A DNA stretch of 64,000 nt, from NCBI RefSeq assembly GCF_007559335.1, contig NZ_VMBG01000001.1, forward strand, positions 62,001 to 126,000. Reading direction: 5' to 3'. This document shows positions 23,176 through 31,215 of this stretch, in pieces. Under the pieces are notes generated by a model. It searched no databases, was not told the origin of the DNA, and saw nothing but the letters and a program-made list of their open reading frames with translations. Each line of letters opens with the position of its first letter. The first letter of the stretch is position 1. The stretch is from Rariglobus hedericola (GTDB taxonomy: Bacteria > Verrucomicrobiota > Verrucomicrobiia > Opitutales > Opitutaceae). Position numbers and translations under genes: made by a program.

Positions 23176-23508
23176 ATGTCCTCCTTGCCCGCCATCATCT
23201 GTGAAATCACCGCGCCGCGTTCGGCGCAGGCGGCCGCACTGGCCGAGATCGCCGGACTCTGCGCCCGCGATGCGGGGCAGCGGCTGGTGGTGAAGACGCT
23301 CGTCATCGGCCGGTCCAAGACGGGAGTTAACGAGCCCGTGCTCACGTTGCATCTGCCGGTGGAGCTCGCTTCCAGTCAGAATCAGATCTGGTGCCTGGCT
23401 TGCCGTCTGGCGTGTTTTTGTCCGGATGCTCGCGTGAGCGTGCTGGTTCAGGGAGCGTTTGCGGGCGCTGAAAAGGCCGCCCGGACCCGTCGCCGCCGAA
23501 GTGCCTGA
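23176..23508 (+). CDS. Unknown 110-residue protein next to the HemS-like gene
   Basis: It begins MSSLPAIICEITAPRSAQ and has a strand-helix alternation with VVKTLVIGRSKTGVNEPVLTLHLPVEL and a cysteine-containing stretch IWCLACRLACFCPDARV. The C-terminus is basic (RTRRRRSA). I do not recognise the family. It lies 24 bp before the HemS-like gene on the same strand, so a link to heme use is inferred only from position. Confidence 0.6.
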   Translation: MSSLPAIICEITAPRSAQAAALAEIAGLCARDAGQRLVVKTLVIGRSKTGVNEPVLTLHLPVELASSQNQIWCLACRLACFCPDARVSVLVQGAFAGAEKAARTRRRRSA

Positions 23509-23532
23509 GTGGATACGTAAATTTCAGACATC

Positions 23533-24414
23533 ATGTTTGTCCCTGATGATTTTCACGCGAGGCCGGGCGTGCCGCGTTCTCTGGATCTGCCCGGACGCCT
23601 GCGGATCAGCCGGTGTTTTCGCACTACGCCGGAAGGGCGCATCGCGGTAACGGACGACTGGGTGAAGTTGCTGAACGCGATGACGCGGCTCGGTCCGGTC
23701 GCGTTGCAGACGCGCCATGCCTACGCGCGGATGGTGGCGGTCACGCTGGTGCCACAGCTCTCGTGGTGCGCCCAGCGCCGGTGTGCGGCCGATGCGGTCC
23801 GTTCGCTTCAGTTTCATTTCGATCACTGGCAGTGTGCGTGGGCGCGACTGGCGCATTGTGATTGTTGCGGTTCTCCGGGACGCATCGAGGTGTGCAACGA
23901 ACACGGGCTGGATTTTCTACAAGTCTGCGCACTGCCTGAATGTCAGGTTGCGGACTGGGCTGATTTCCTGGCGGATGTGACGCTGGAGGATTCCGGCAAA
24001 GATGATGTGGTTGGAATACCGTTTGAAAGCGGCGGCTTTGCGCGCGCGCCTGCGCAAGCCGCGCTGGTTTCCAATGATGTCGATCAACTCGTGAGACTGC
24101 TCACGCGACTGTCGGAAGACGAGGGATCGGTCAGCTGCACATTGGTGACGGAAGCGGTGTGCCATCGTCGGGAATTTTCGCTGAACCGGGTTGTTGCTGA
24201 AGACGGCGTGCTGACGGCAGGCGAGGGTCTTTCGCGATTCCAACTTGGGCTGGTGGCATCACGACGACTGGCGGTTACCCTGCGTGAAGATGGTTTTCAT
24301 TTACATGTTGTCGGAGCGGATGATGCCCTGCTGCTGACGCTTTCCGGAGCCGCCGGCGCCTCCGATAATTTTTTATGGAAAGAGGCGTTGCGCGCCGTGT
24401 TTCCGGCCATTTGA
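23533..24414 (+). CDS. Divergent HemS/ChuS-like heme utilisation protein
   Basis: 293 residues, cytoplasmic by sequence. By eye it follows HemS in two repeats. The first half has TDDWVKLLNAMTRLGPVALQTRHAYAR, then SLQFHFDHWQCAWA and GRIEVCNEHGLDFLQV..LPE..VADWADFLAD. The second half has DVDQLVRLLTRL and RLAVTLREDGFHLHVVGADDALLLTLSG..LWKEALRAVF. HemS proteins carry or degrade heme in the cytoplasm. The usual VHE-type heme-ligand motif is not conserved, and the second half is short. Proximity to hugZ-hmuTUV supports the call. It is cysteine-rich in the first half (CDCCG). Confidence 0.6.
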   Translation: MFVPDDFHARPGVPRSLDLPGRLRISRCFRTTPEGRIAVTDDWVKLLNAMTRLGPVALQTRHAYARMVAVTLVPQLSWCAQRRCAADAVRSLQFHFDHWQCAWARLAHCDCCGSPGRIEVCNEHGLDFLQVCALPECQVADWADFLADVTLEDSGKDDVVGIPFESGGFARAPAQAALVSNDVDQLVRLLTRLSEDEGSVSCTLVTEAVCHRREFSLNRVVAEDGVLTAGEGLSRFQLGLVASRRLAVTLREDGFHLHVVGADDALLLTLSGAAGASDNFLWKEALRAVFPAI

Positions 24415-24495
24415 GTTTGTATCAGTCATGTCCTTACACATCGCAACAAACCGCGGCTTCGCATGCATCACGAAGGCAGCCGGCCTCAACATCGT

Positions 24496-25800
24496 ATGAG
24501 CACGGAAACGATCACGGATTCCCGCACTCATGTCATTGTGCTCGGCGGCGGATTCGCCGGTCTCGCGGCCTGCCGGCAGCTGAATGATCCGCGCGTGCGG
24601 GTGACGCTGGTGGATCGCCAGAATCATCATCTTTTTCAACCGCTACTTTACCAGGTTGCGACCGCGGGACTGGCAGGTCCCGATATCGCCCAGCCCCTAC
24701 GACACATTCTGTCAGACCAGGACAATGTGACCACGCTCATGGACGAAGTCCTGCGCGTTGATCTCGATGCGAAGCGAGTCGAACTCGGCCATGGTGCGCT
24801 CGCCTACGATTATCTCATCGTGGCGCTCGGAGCGCGCACCGGCTACTTCGGCCGCAACGAGTGGGCGCGCCACGCGCCGGGTCTGAAGACGCTGGCGGAA
24901 GCGACGAACCTGCGTCGTGACTTGCTGCTCGCCTTTGAGCGCGCAGAGACGACTTCGGATCAGGCCGAACGCGACCGGTTGCTCAGTTTTGTAGTGGTGG
25001 GCGGAGGCCCGACGGGTGTGGAAACGGCTGGCGCGCTTGCCGAGCTAGCGCGGCGTGTGCTGGTGGATGATTTCCGCCGCATCGACCCGAGCCGTGCGCA
25101 TGTGCATCTGGTGGAAGCCGCGCCGAAGCTGCTCACGATGTTCACGCCGGAGCAGTCTGAATACACGCGCAAGCGCCTCGAAAAAATGGGCGTGACGGTG
25201 CATCTCGGTTCGCCGGTTAGCGAAGTCGGCGAAGGCTACGTCGTGGTCTCGGGCCAACGCCTTGAGTCAGCCGTGACCATCTGGGCGGCGGGCGTTGAAG
25301 GCAGTCCGGTTACACGCACGTTGACCGGTGCCACGCTGGATCGCGGCGGTCGCGTGCAACCATCGCCTGACCTGAGTCTGCCGGATCGTCGCGAAGTCTT
25401 TGCGGCGGGCGACTTGGTTGCGCTGACGGATGTGAAAGGCGTGCGCGTGCCCGGAGTCGCTCCGGCGGCCACGCAGATGGGCGGCCATGCGGCGCGCCAG
25501 ATCCTCGCCGATCTCAATCGCAAAGAACGCGCGGCGTTTGTTTACACGGACAAAGGCAGCATGGCCACGATCGGCCGCAGCGCAGCGGTGGCGTATGTGT
25601 TCGGCATTCGCTGGAAGGGGTTTCCGGCGTGGTTCCTCTGGATGTCGGTGCACCTGATGTTCCTGCTCGGCATGCGTAATCGCATCGGCGTGTTCCTCAG
25701 CTGGATGTGGTCTTACTGCCGCTGGCAGCGCGGCGCGCGCATCATCGTGGATCTGCGTGCACCGGCGACCGGGACGGCTCCCGACGCGAAGAGTGCGTGA
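24496..25800 (+). CDS. ndh: Type II NADH dehydrogenase
   Basis: 434 residues from ATG at 24496; an ATG 11 codons upstream is possible. The FAD site is VIVLGGGFAGLAACRQL, followed by VDRQNHHLFQPLLYQVATAGL, which is typical of NDH-2. The NADH site is VVVGGGPTGVETAGALAEL. FAAGDLVAL closes the FAD fold, and the C-terminal FLWMSVHLMFLLGMRNRIGVFLSWMWSY is the membrane-associated part. It passes electrons from NADH to quinone without pumping protons. Confidence 0.93.
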   Translation: MSTETITDSRTHVIVLGGGFAGLAACRQLNDPRVRVTLVDRQNHHLFQPLLYQVATAGLAGPDIAQPLRHILSDQDNVTTLMDEVLRVDLDAKRVELGHGALAYDYLIVALGARTGYFGRNEWARHAPGLKTLAEATNLRRDLLLAFERAETTSDQAERDRLLSFVVVGGGPTGVETAGALAELARRVLVDDFRRIDPSRAHVHLVEAAPKLLTMFTPEQSEYTRKRLEKMGVTVHLGSPVSEVGEGYVVVSGQRLESAVTIWAAGVEGSPVTRTLTGATLDRGGRVQPSPDLSLPDRREVFAAGDLVALTDVKGVRVPGVAPAATQMGGHAARQILADLNRKERAAFVYTDKGSMATIGRSAAVAYVFGIRWKGFPAWFLWMSVHLMFLLGMRNRIGVFLSWMWSYCRWQRGARIIVDLRAPATGTAPDAKSA

Positions 25801-25846
25801 GGATTTGGCTTGAGCGGGTGGGCATGGAATCGCGTTTATAGCGCCC

Positions 25847-26752
25847 ATGCCCACTTCGCCCCAACGCGTTCTCCTCATTGAGGACGACCGCCTGCAGGTT
25901 CGCGTGACGGAGCAGTTGCTGGCCAATGCGCGCATGGAACGCTTCGAGGTTGATTGGGCGCCGACCTTTGAAGATGGGCTGCAAAAATTACTCACGGGCG
26001 GCTATGCGGCCTGCCTGCTGGATTTTCAGCTCGGCGAACGGGATGGACTGGAGTTGTTGCGCGAAGCCCGTGCCAAGGGGAATGACACGCCGGTTATTTT
26101 TCTTACCGCGGACTCCTCCGAGAAAGTCGATGCGGCGGCGATGGAGGCGGGCGCCTCGGATTATCTGGTGAAAGGCGAGATCACGCCACGCGTCCTCGAA
26201 CGCTCGATCCGTTACAGTTTGAAGCTGGGCGAGGCCATGCGTGAACTGCGCCGTCTGGCGACGCGCGACGCGCTCACCGGCCTGCTGAACCGCCGGGCCT
26301 TCGATGCGTTGCTCGCCGAGGAAGTGGACAGGGCGCGCCGGTTCGGACATCCGCTGGCGTTGATCATCCTGGATCTCGATCACTTTAAAATAGTCAACGA
26401 CACCTATGGCCATCCGTCGGGTGATGCGGTGCTCGCGACGGCAGCCCGTGTGCTGGAATCTGAAGTGCGCACGATTGATCGAGTAGCCCGTATTGGCGGC
26501 GAAGAGTTTGCGGTGCTCCTCATGGAGACGGAGGCGAAGGATGCATTTTTCGTGGCACGACGCCTGGTCGACGTGATGCGCGGCAAGCCGATGACTATTG
26601 GAAAAAACACCACCATCACGGTCACGATCAGTGCGGGCGTGGCGGCGCTGCCGCGGTATGGCGAAAGTGAAGCGGCCTTCCTCGCAGAAGCCGACAAGGC
26701 GCTCTACACGGCCAAGAACGGCGGACGTGACCGCGCGGTGCTTGCCTCTTAA
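25847..26752 (+). CDS. Response regulator with GGDEF diguanylate cyclase domain
   Basis: 301 residues. An N-terminal receiver domain has the acidic pair in LLIEDDR, the phospho-acceptor Asp in CLLDFQLGERDG, Thr in VIFLTADS and Lys in YLVKGEI. From about residue 140 the GGDEF domain follows: DALTGLLNRRAF, ILDLDHFKIVNDTYGH and the active-site IGGEEFAVLL. The inhibitory RxxD site is present as RTID five residues before GGEEF. So it should make cyclic di-GMP under phosphorylation control with product feedback. No histidine kinase is adjacent. Confidence 0.94.
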   Translation: MPTSPQRVLLIEDDRLQVRVTEQLLANARMERFEVDWAPTFEDGLQKLLTGGYAACLLDFQLGERDGLELLREARAKGNDTPVIFLTADSSEKVDAAAMEAGASDYLVKGEITPRVLERSIRYSLKLGEAMRELRRLATRDALTGLLNRRAFDALLAEEVDRARRFGHPLALIILDLDHFKIVNDTYGHPSGDAVLATAARVLESEVRTIDRVARIGGEEFAVLLMETEAKDAFFVARRLVDVMRGKPMTIGKNTTITVTISAGVAALPRYGESEAAFLAEADKALYTAKNGGRDRAVLAS

Positions 26753-26776
26753 CGGCGGTGCGGCGAGCCTGCCGCC

Positions 26777-27148
26777 ATGGCGTTCACCGATTCATCGACG
26801 ACTCTGGCGGAGATTAAAACCCGCGTGCTGGATTTCGCGCGCGAGCGTGACTGGGAGCAATTTCACGCGCCGAAGAATCTGAGCATGGCGCTGGCCGCCG
26901 AGGCGGGAGAGCTGATGGAGCATTTTCTGTGGGCCACGCCCGAGGCCTCCCGCACCATCGCGCAGGACGCGGTGAAGATTCAAAAAATCGAAGAAGAACT
27001 CGCCGACGTGGTGATCTACGCGCTCGAGTTCGCCAACATGACGGGCATCGACGTCGCTGCAGCCATTGAGAAAAAGATGGCGGCCAACGCGGCGAAATAT
27101 CCGGTCGAGAAATCCAAGGGCCGTTCGGATAAATACACGGAGTTGTGA
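26777..27148 (+). CDS. MazG-like nucleotide pyrophosphohydrolase
   Basis: 123 residues, a single MazG-type all-alpha domain. The helix with AAEAGELMEHFLW and the later EEELADVVIYALEFANM give the E-x2-E ... E-x2-D metal sites. KYPVEKSKGRSDKYTEL is a C-terminal tail common in the dCTPase-like subgroup. It probably removes non-canonical or excess nucleotides. It starts 24 bp after the diguanylate cyclase gene. Confidence 0.9.
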   Translation: MAFTDSSTTLAEIKTRVLDFARERDWEQFHAPKNLSMALAAEAGELMEHFLWATPEASRTIAQDAVKIQKIEEELADVVIYALEFANMTGIDVAAAIEKKMAANAAKYPVEKSKGRSDKYTEL

Positions 27149-27159
27149 ACTCAACCGTG

Positions 27160-27186
27160 TGCCGGTCATTTGACATGAGACCGGCA
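27160..27186. terminator. Hairpin after the MazG-like gene
   Basis: TGCCGGTC and GACCGGCA form an 8-bp stem over an 11-nt loop, 11 nt after the stop. There is no T run. Confidence 0.4.
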
Positions 27187-27218
27187 TCTCGCGAGTCAGG
27201 TAGCGCCGCATTTTCACG

Positions 27219-27578
27219 ATGAACAAGACGACTGCCGTCCTTAAAAATTACTACGTGCTCCCGTGCTGTCTGTTGTTGCTCAACTTGGTGAACAGCCTCG
27301 TGGGCTACAAAGCCGAGATGATTGCGGAGCCATTTTTGCGCACGCTCACGGTGATTTTTCTGATCATCTGCGGTGCGTCCCTGGTGGCTTTTGTGGTGGC
27401 GCCGACAATCGCCATGGCGGTCAACACCCTGCAACGCGGCAGCCGTCAGGGCGGCGGTAAAGTCGGCGAAACGATCTTCCTGCTGATTCTCGGAGTCGGC
27501 GTGTTCTGGTGCTACTACCAACTCTGCAACCACGGTCCCGCCGCCCTGCTGCCGGCCCAGTGGCGCAACCCGAAGTGA
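27219..27578 (+). CDS. Small membrane protein, unknown
   Basis: 119 residues with three hydrophobic segments: VLPCCLLLLNLVNSLVG, FLRTLTVIFLIICGASLVAFVVAPTIAMAV and GETIFLLILGVGVFWCYYQL. The C-terminus is short and polar. Family not recognised. It is followed by palindromic repeat copy 2. Confidence 0.7.
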   Translation: MNKTTAVLKNYYVLPCCLLLLNLVNSLVGYKAEMIAEPFLRTLTVIFLIICGASLVAFVVAPTIAMAVNTLQRGSRQGGGKVGETIFLLILGVGVFWCYYQLCNHGPAALLPAQWRNPK

Positions 27579-27589
27579 AACGGGCGACG

Positions 27590-27628
27590 CAATCCGGTTT
27601 GTAATTTAATACGTTACAAACCGGATTG
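27590..27628. repeat. Palindromic intergenic repeat, copy 2
   Basis: The arms CAATCCGGTTTGTAA and TTACAAACCGGATTG are perfect 15-bp inverted copies. Compared with copy 1 at 2375-2417, the A-T pair in the stem is a G-C pair here, a compensatory change. The right arm overlaps the 3' end of gluQ and encodes its last codons and TAA stop. Confidence 0.85.
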
Positions 27629-28471
27629 GCCGGACTCGAACGAGGCGAGGAGGGCGGCGGAGGTGAGGCCTTGGGCGCGCAGGATGCGGAGGGAGAGTGA
27701 GTCGTGGCGTTTGGCGAGGCGCTCGCCTTGGTCGTCGAGCATCAGCGGGCAGTGATAATAGGACGGCACGGCGTGGCCCAGCGCGCGGATCAAGAGGAGC
27801 TGGCGGAAGGTGGATTTGATGAGGTCGGCCCCGCGCACCACCTCGGTGATTCCGAGCGAGGCGTCGTCCACGGCGCAGGCGAGTTGGTAGCTGGGCACGC
27901 CGTCTTTGCGCCACACGAGGAAGTCGCCGAAATCTTTGCCGGCGATCGCGGACTGATGTCCGCAACGGCCGTCGGCGAAGGTGAGCGTCTCGCCATCGGG
28001 CACACGAAATCTCCAGTTGGTCGCAAGGCCCGCGGCATCCAGCGGCGGCAACGTTGTGCCGGCGGGCGGGCGAAATGACGGCGGATAAAGGGGCTCATCG
28101 TGATCGCCGCCTTCATGCGGAGCGGAGACGGAAGCTTCGGCCAGTTCGCGACGGGAATGATGGCACGGAAAAATCAGACCGGCGGCGTGGAGTTGGCGGA
28201 GTGCGGCGCGGTAGTGATCGAGGCGCTGGCTTTGCACAATGACCGGTTCTTCCCAGGTGAGGCCGAGCCAGCGCAGGTCCTCGATCATGGCATCGACAAA
28301 GTCCGCGCGGATGCGGGTGGAATCGAGATCATCGTTGCGCAGTAGCAGGCGACCCCCGGCGGCGAGCGCGCGTTGCCGGGCGATCCAAAACGTGCGCGCA
28401 TGGCCCAGGTGAAGATAGCCCGTGGGCGAGGGGGCGAGACGGCCGAGATAACTAGAGAGATGATTAACCAC
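27614..28471 (-). CDS. gluQ: Glutamyl-Q tRNA(Asp) synthetase
   Basis: 285 residues from GTG. This shortened glutamyl-tRNA synthetase paralogue attaches Glu to queuosine in tRNA-Asp. It has the N-terminal GRLAPSPTGYLHLGHARTFWIA, LRNDDLDSTR (the RxEDxD-like segment, with an Asn-Asp variant), and the KMSKS-like KRHDSLSLRILRAQG, without the anticodon-binding domain of GltX. The last five codons come from palindromic repeat copy 2. A long inverted repeat spans its start region. Confidence 0.92.
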   Translation of the reverse strand: MVNHLSSYLGRLAPSPTGYLHLGHARTFWIARQRALAAGGRLLLRNDDLDSTRIRADFVDAMIEDLRWLGLTWEEPVIVQSQRLDHYRAALRQLHAAGLIFPCHHSRRELAEASVSAPHEGGDHDEPLYPPSFRPPAGTTLPPLDAAGLATNWRFRVPDGETLTFADGRCGHQSAIAGKDFGDFLVWRKDGVPSYQLACAVDDASLGITEVVRGADLIKSTFRQLLLIRALGHAVPSYYHCPLMLDDQGERLAKRHDSLSLRILRAQGLTSAALLASFESGQSGL

Positions 28472-28545
28472 TAATGACCCCTAATGGGCACTAATCCGCG
28501 AAAATTTCAGTCTTAATTAGTGTTCTTTAGTGCTCATTAGTGGTT
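28466..28545. repeat. Long imperfect inverted repeat built of ACTAATG-type units
   Basis: Arms 28466-28495 and 28516-28545 match as inverted copies at 25 of 30 positions around a 20-nt loop. Each arm is made of short units of the ACTAAT type (CCACTAATGA, GGCACTAAT; ATTAGTG, CATTAGTGG). It covers the GTG start of gluQ and reaches 10 bp from the start of the divergent LOG-family gene. Confidence 0.8.
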
Positions 28546-28554
28546 TCAAAAAAC

Positions 28555-29127
28555 ATGCCCAAGCTTCTTTGCGTCTATTGCTCTTCCAGCACCAAGATCG
28601 ACCCGAAGTATTACGCCGAGGGTGAACGGCTCGGCCGCGCGATGGTGGCCCATGGTTGGGGACTGGTTTATGGCGGCGGCAACGTAGGGCTCATGGGTGT
28701 GGTGGCGCGCAGCGTCAAAGAGGCGGGTGGCACGGTGGTCGGAGTGATTCCGGATTTTATGCAGGTGCGCGAACTGGCTTACGTTGAGGCGACGGAGCTC
28801 GTGGTCGTGCCGACGATGCGTGAACGCAAACGCCTCATGGCGGAACGCGCGGATGCGTTTCTGACCTTGCCCGGTGGTATCGGCACACTGGAAGAGATGA
28901 CCGAGATCATGAGTGAGCGGTATTTGAACCTCACCCAGAAGCCACTGATTTTGCTCAACCAAGACGGCTTCTACGATGACCTGTTGCGGTTCTTCGAGCG
29001 TATGGTCGCCGAGAAATTCAAGTCGGCCGGGCTGGCGGAATTGCTGGCGGTGGCGCCTACCGTGGATGATGTGTGGCCGCTGCTGGATCAACCGAAGGCG
29101 TTTGAGTCAGACCCGATCTGGCGTTAG
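28555..29127 (+). CDS. LOG-family (TIGR00730) Rossmann-fold protein
   Basis: 190 residues from ATG at 28555; a GTG five codons upstream is the alternative. LCVYCSSSTKID, LVYGGGNVGLMGVVA, MRERKRLMAERADAF and the motif PGGIGTLEEMTE are those of LONELY GUY-type proteins, which hydrolyse nucleoside 5'-monophosphates to the base and ribose phosphate. In plants and some bacteria this yields cytokinins; here the natural substrate is unknown. It overlaps the convergent creatininase-fold gene by 4 bp at the stop codons (TTAG). Confidence 0.94.
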   Translation: MPKLLCVYCSSSTKIDPKYYAEGERLGRAMVAHGWGLVYGGGNVGLMGVVARSVKEAGGTVVGVIPDFMQVRELAYVEATELVVVPTMRERKRLMAERADAFLTLPGGIGTLEEMTEIMSERYLNLTQKPLILLNQDGFYDDLLRFFERMVAEKFKSAGLAELLAVAPTVDDVWPLLDQPKAFESDPIWR

Positions 29128-30644
29128 CTCGAACTTATCAAAGATTCGATTTTTCGGGCGAGGGCGGTCGAGGCTTCTTCGAGCCAACGGGTGCCTTTTT
29201 CGGCGGTGGCGAGCGTTGCGTCGCCCATCACGCCGCTTTGCGACAGGTCGGAGGTTTTCCATGCAAACACCGCGGCGGCGCCTTCAGGTCGGAGGGTGCC
29301 CGGGGCATCGGTGCGGGCGGGGTATTCGCACACGGCGCGGTCCATGTGGACGAGCTCGGGCGCGGTCGCGAGTAGAAGAGAGGTTTCCCATTCACCGGCG
29401 TGAAAACCGAAAGACGCTTCCTGTGGCGACTGTGACGGACGATAATAACCGCTTAACATACCGGCACGGAGCCCGAGTATGCTTTGCAACTCGCGGAGCA
29501 CCGGCACGATCACGGCGCTGTTGCCGCCGTGGGTGTTGAGCACGGCGATTTGGCGGAAGCCCTGTGCTTTCAGATGCGTGGCGAGTGAGAGCAACTGGCG
29601 GCGCAGCGTGCGGGCCGTGAGCGTGATGGTGCCGGCGAAACCGGTGTGCTCGTTGCTCTTGCCGTAGGTGAGTGACGGGGCGACGAAGACCGGGGCGTCG
29701 GCGGCGAGCTTGGGCAAGGCGTGTTGCAACCATACGCGGCCGAGCAAGGCATCGGTGCCGAGCGGAAGATGGTGGCCGTGCTGTTCAATCGCTCCGGTGG
29801 GAATGATGACGAGGGCGTGCGCTTTGTCGGGAATCGCGGCCAGCTCGAAGGCGGTGAGCGAGGCCAGTTCGCGGGACTGCGGCGATGCGAGCGCCGCAGC
29901 GGGGGCAACCGGCTTGGGCACCGGCAGCACGAGGTCGGTGTCGTGCACGACGACTTCGCCGAGCAGGTCAACGAGGCGGGTGGTCGCTTCAATGAACAGG
30001 CGTTCGCCGTTCAGCGTGGCATCGGGCGTGAGTGGTGCGGGCTGACCAAAATATCCAGGACGGAAATCCGTGTCGCGCACATCGGCGGAGAGGGGAAATG
30101 TTGCGGGCGTGCCACCGAGCAGATGAGCGGCGACCGCCTGGGTGTGCGGACGGTTGGCATCGGTGGGATGAAAGCCGAGTCCGAGGCTGGCGGCGCCGAT
30201 CACGTAGGTGCGCAGGTTGAGGGAGACACGGGAGTCGAGCGCGGCGGTGGCGGCCAGTTCGCCATTCCACGGACTGGTGTTAAAGAGGAGCACGCGAGTG
30301 AAACCCGAGGCCTTCACGCTGGCGAGGATTTCGTTGAGCGTTTCGAGGGCGGTTTCGGTATCCACACCGAAATGCGTGTGCGCGTAAGGCGCCGCGCCGA
30401 ATCGCAAAGGCGGGAGCACCAGCACGTGCGGTTGCAAGCCGCCGGCAACGATCGCGGCACGCAGCAAAGCGGAGCCCACGGTTTCCTCGGTGTTGAGCGG
30501 CAGGCCGAAACCATGGTCGGCGAAACCGTGGATCGGTAACACGACGAGCGTGCGGGCCTTGTTGGGGCGGGCGGACAAGTCGCTCCATGTCTGGTGGGCC
30601 CAGGCGGTCGTGGGTTCGGCGTTGGCGAGCCAGAGGGAGGACAT
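29124..30644 (-). CDS. Double creatininase-fold protein with a degenerate N-terminal copy
   Basis: 506 residues. The C-terminal half (about 255-500) is a canonical creatininase domain: PTGAIEQHGHHLPLGTDALLG, SNEHTGFAGTITL, LNTHGGNSA and HAGEWETS hold the metal ligands. The N-terminal half (about 13-215) follows the same course (PIHGFADHGFGLPLNTEET, YAHTHFGVDTETALETL, LFNTSPWNGELAA) but has lost the first Glu, the Asp and the NTHGGN histidine, so it is probably not catalytic. Creatininase relatives are amidohydrolases acting on cyclic amides or dipeptide-like substrates; substrate unknown. Confidence 0.88.
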   Translation of the reverse strand: MSSLWLANAEPTTAWAHQTWSDLSARPNKARTLVVLPIHGFADHGFGLPLNTEETVGSALLRAAIVAGGLQPHVLVLPPLRFGAAPYAHTHFGVDTETALETLNEILASVKASGFTRVLLFNTSPWNGELAATAALDSRVSLNLRTYVIGAASLGLGFHPTDANRPHTQAVAAHLLGGTPATFPLSADVRDTDFRPGYFGQPAPLTPDATLNGERLFIEATTRLVDLLGEVVVHDTDLVLPVPKPVAPAAALASPQSRELASLTAFELAAIPDKAHALVIIPTGAIEQHGHHLPLGTDALLGRVWLQHALPKLAADAPVFVAPSLTYGKSNEHTGFAGTITLTARTLRRQLLSLATHLKAQGFRQIAVLNTHGGNSAVIVPVLRELQSILGLRAGMLSGYYRPSQSPQEASFGFHAGEWETSLLLATAPELVHMDRAVCEYPARTDAPGTLRPEGAAAVFAWKTSDLSQSGVMGDATLATAEKGTRWLEEASTALARKIESLISSS

Positions 30645-30695
30645 CGGTGGAAGATTAGCGAGAGAGCCGGCTAATGCGCAAGATTGGGCGCGGGG

Positions 30696-31130
30696 TTATC
30701 GTCCGGCGGAGAGCAACTCACCGACCACTTGGGCAATCACTTCATCGACCTCGGTCGTGAAGGCGACCTGCTTTAAATACGCTGACGTCACGTAGGGGAA
30801 AACCGCCTGCGGATCACGCGCGCCGAGCTTCAGGTAAACCATGTGGTTGGAGAAATCCCACGACCAGCGGTCTTCATAGACGATCACCGCTTGCGTTGAG
30901 TCGGGCAGCATCGTGATGGGACCGCTTTCGGCTTCGAGGCCGCGCGCTTGCAGGGCTCGCACGATGCGCACGTCGATCCCGTGGTTGTCCTTGAGATTGC
31001 GCAGCACGAAGAACCGGCGGACGTCCTTCAAATTACGGCCTTTCTCGACGACTTTGGTGTCGGTTGATGCGCAGCCGGTGGCGAACAGACAGACCAGCAT
31101 CAGCAAAACGAACTGAACGGCGGATTTCAT
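30696..31130 (-). CDS. Probable lipoprotein, unknown function
   Basis: 144 residues from ATG at 31130. The signal sequence MKSAVQFVLLMLVCLFATGC ends in a lipobox-like ATGC, with Cys 20 as the lipidated residue. The mature part has helix-strand alternation and the segments DVRIVRALQARGLEAESGPI, VIVYEDRWSWDFSNHMVYLKL and AYLKQVAFTTEVDEVIAQVVGELL. The pattern suggests a small DUF of outer-membrane lipoproteins; I do not recognise its name. Confidence 0.75.
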   Translation of the reverse strand: MKSAVQFVLLMLVCLFATGCASTDTKVVEKGRNLKDVRRFFVLRNLKDNHGIDVRIVRALQARGLEAESGPITMLPDSTQAVIVYEDRWSWDFSNHMVYLKLGARDPQAVFPYVTSAYLKQVAFTTEVDEVIAQVVGELLSAGR

Positions 31131-31215
31131 GTAAACACCCAGCCACGACGGAAATCGCCTTCGCTGCAATCCTCAGTTGCACGGCAGGGCGGGGCAGGCA
31201 ATCTCCTCAGCACAC

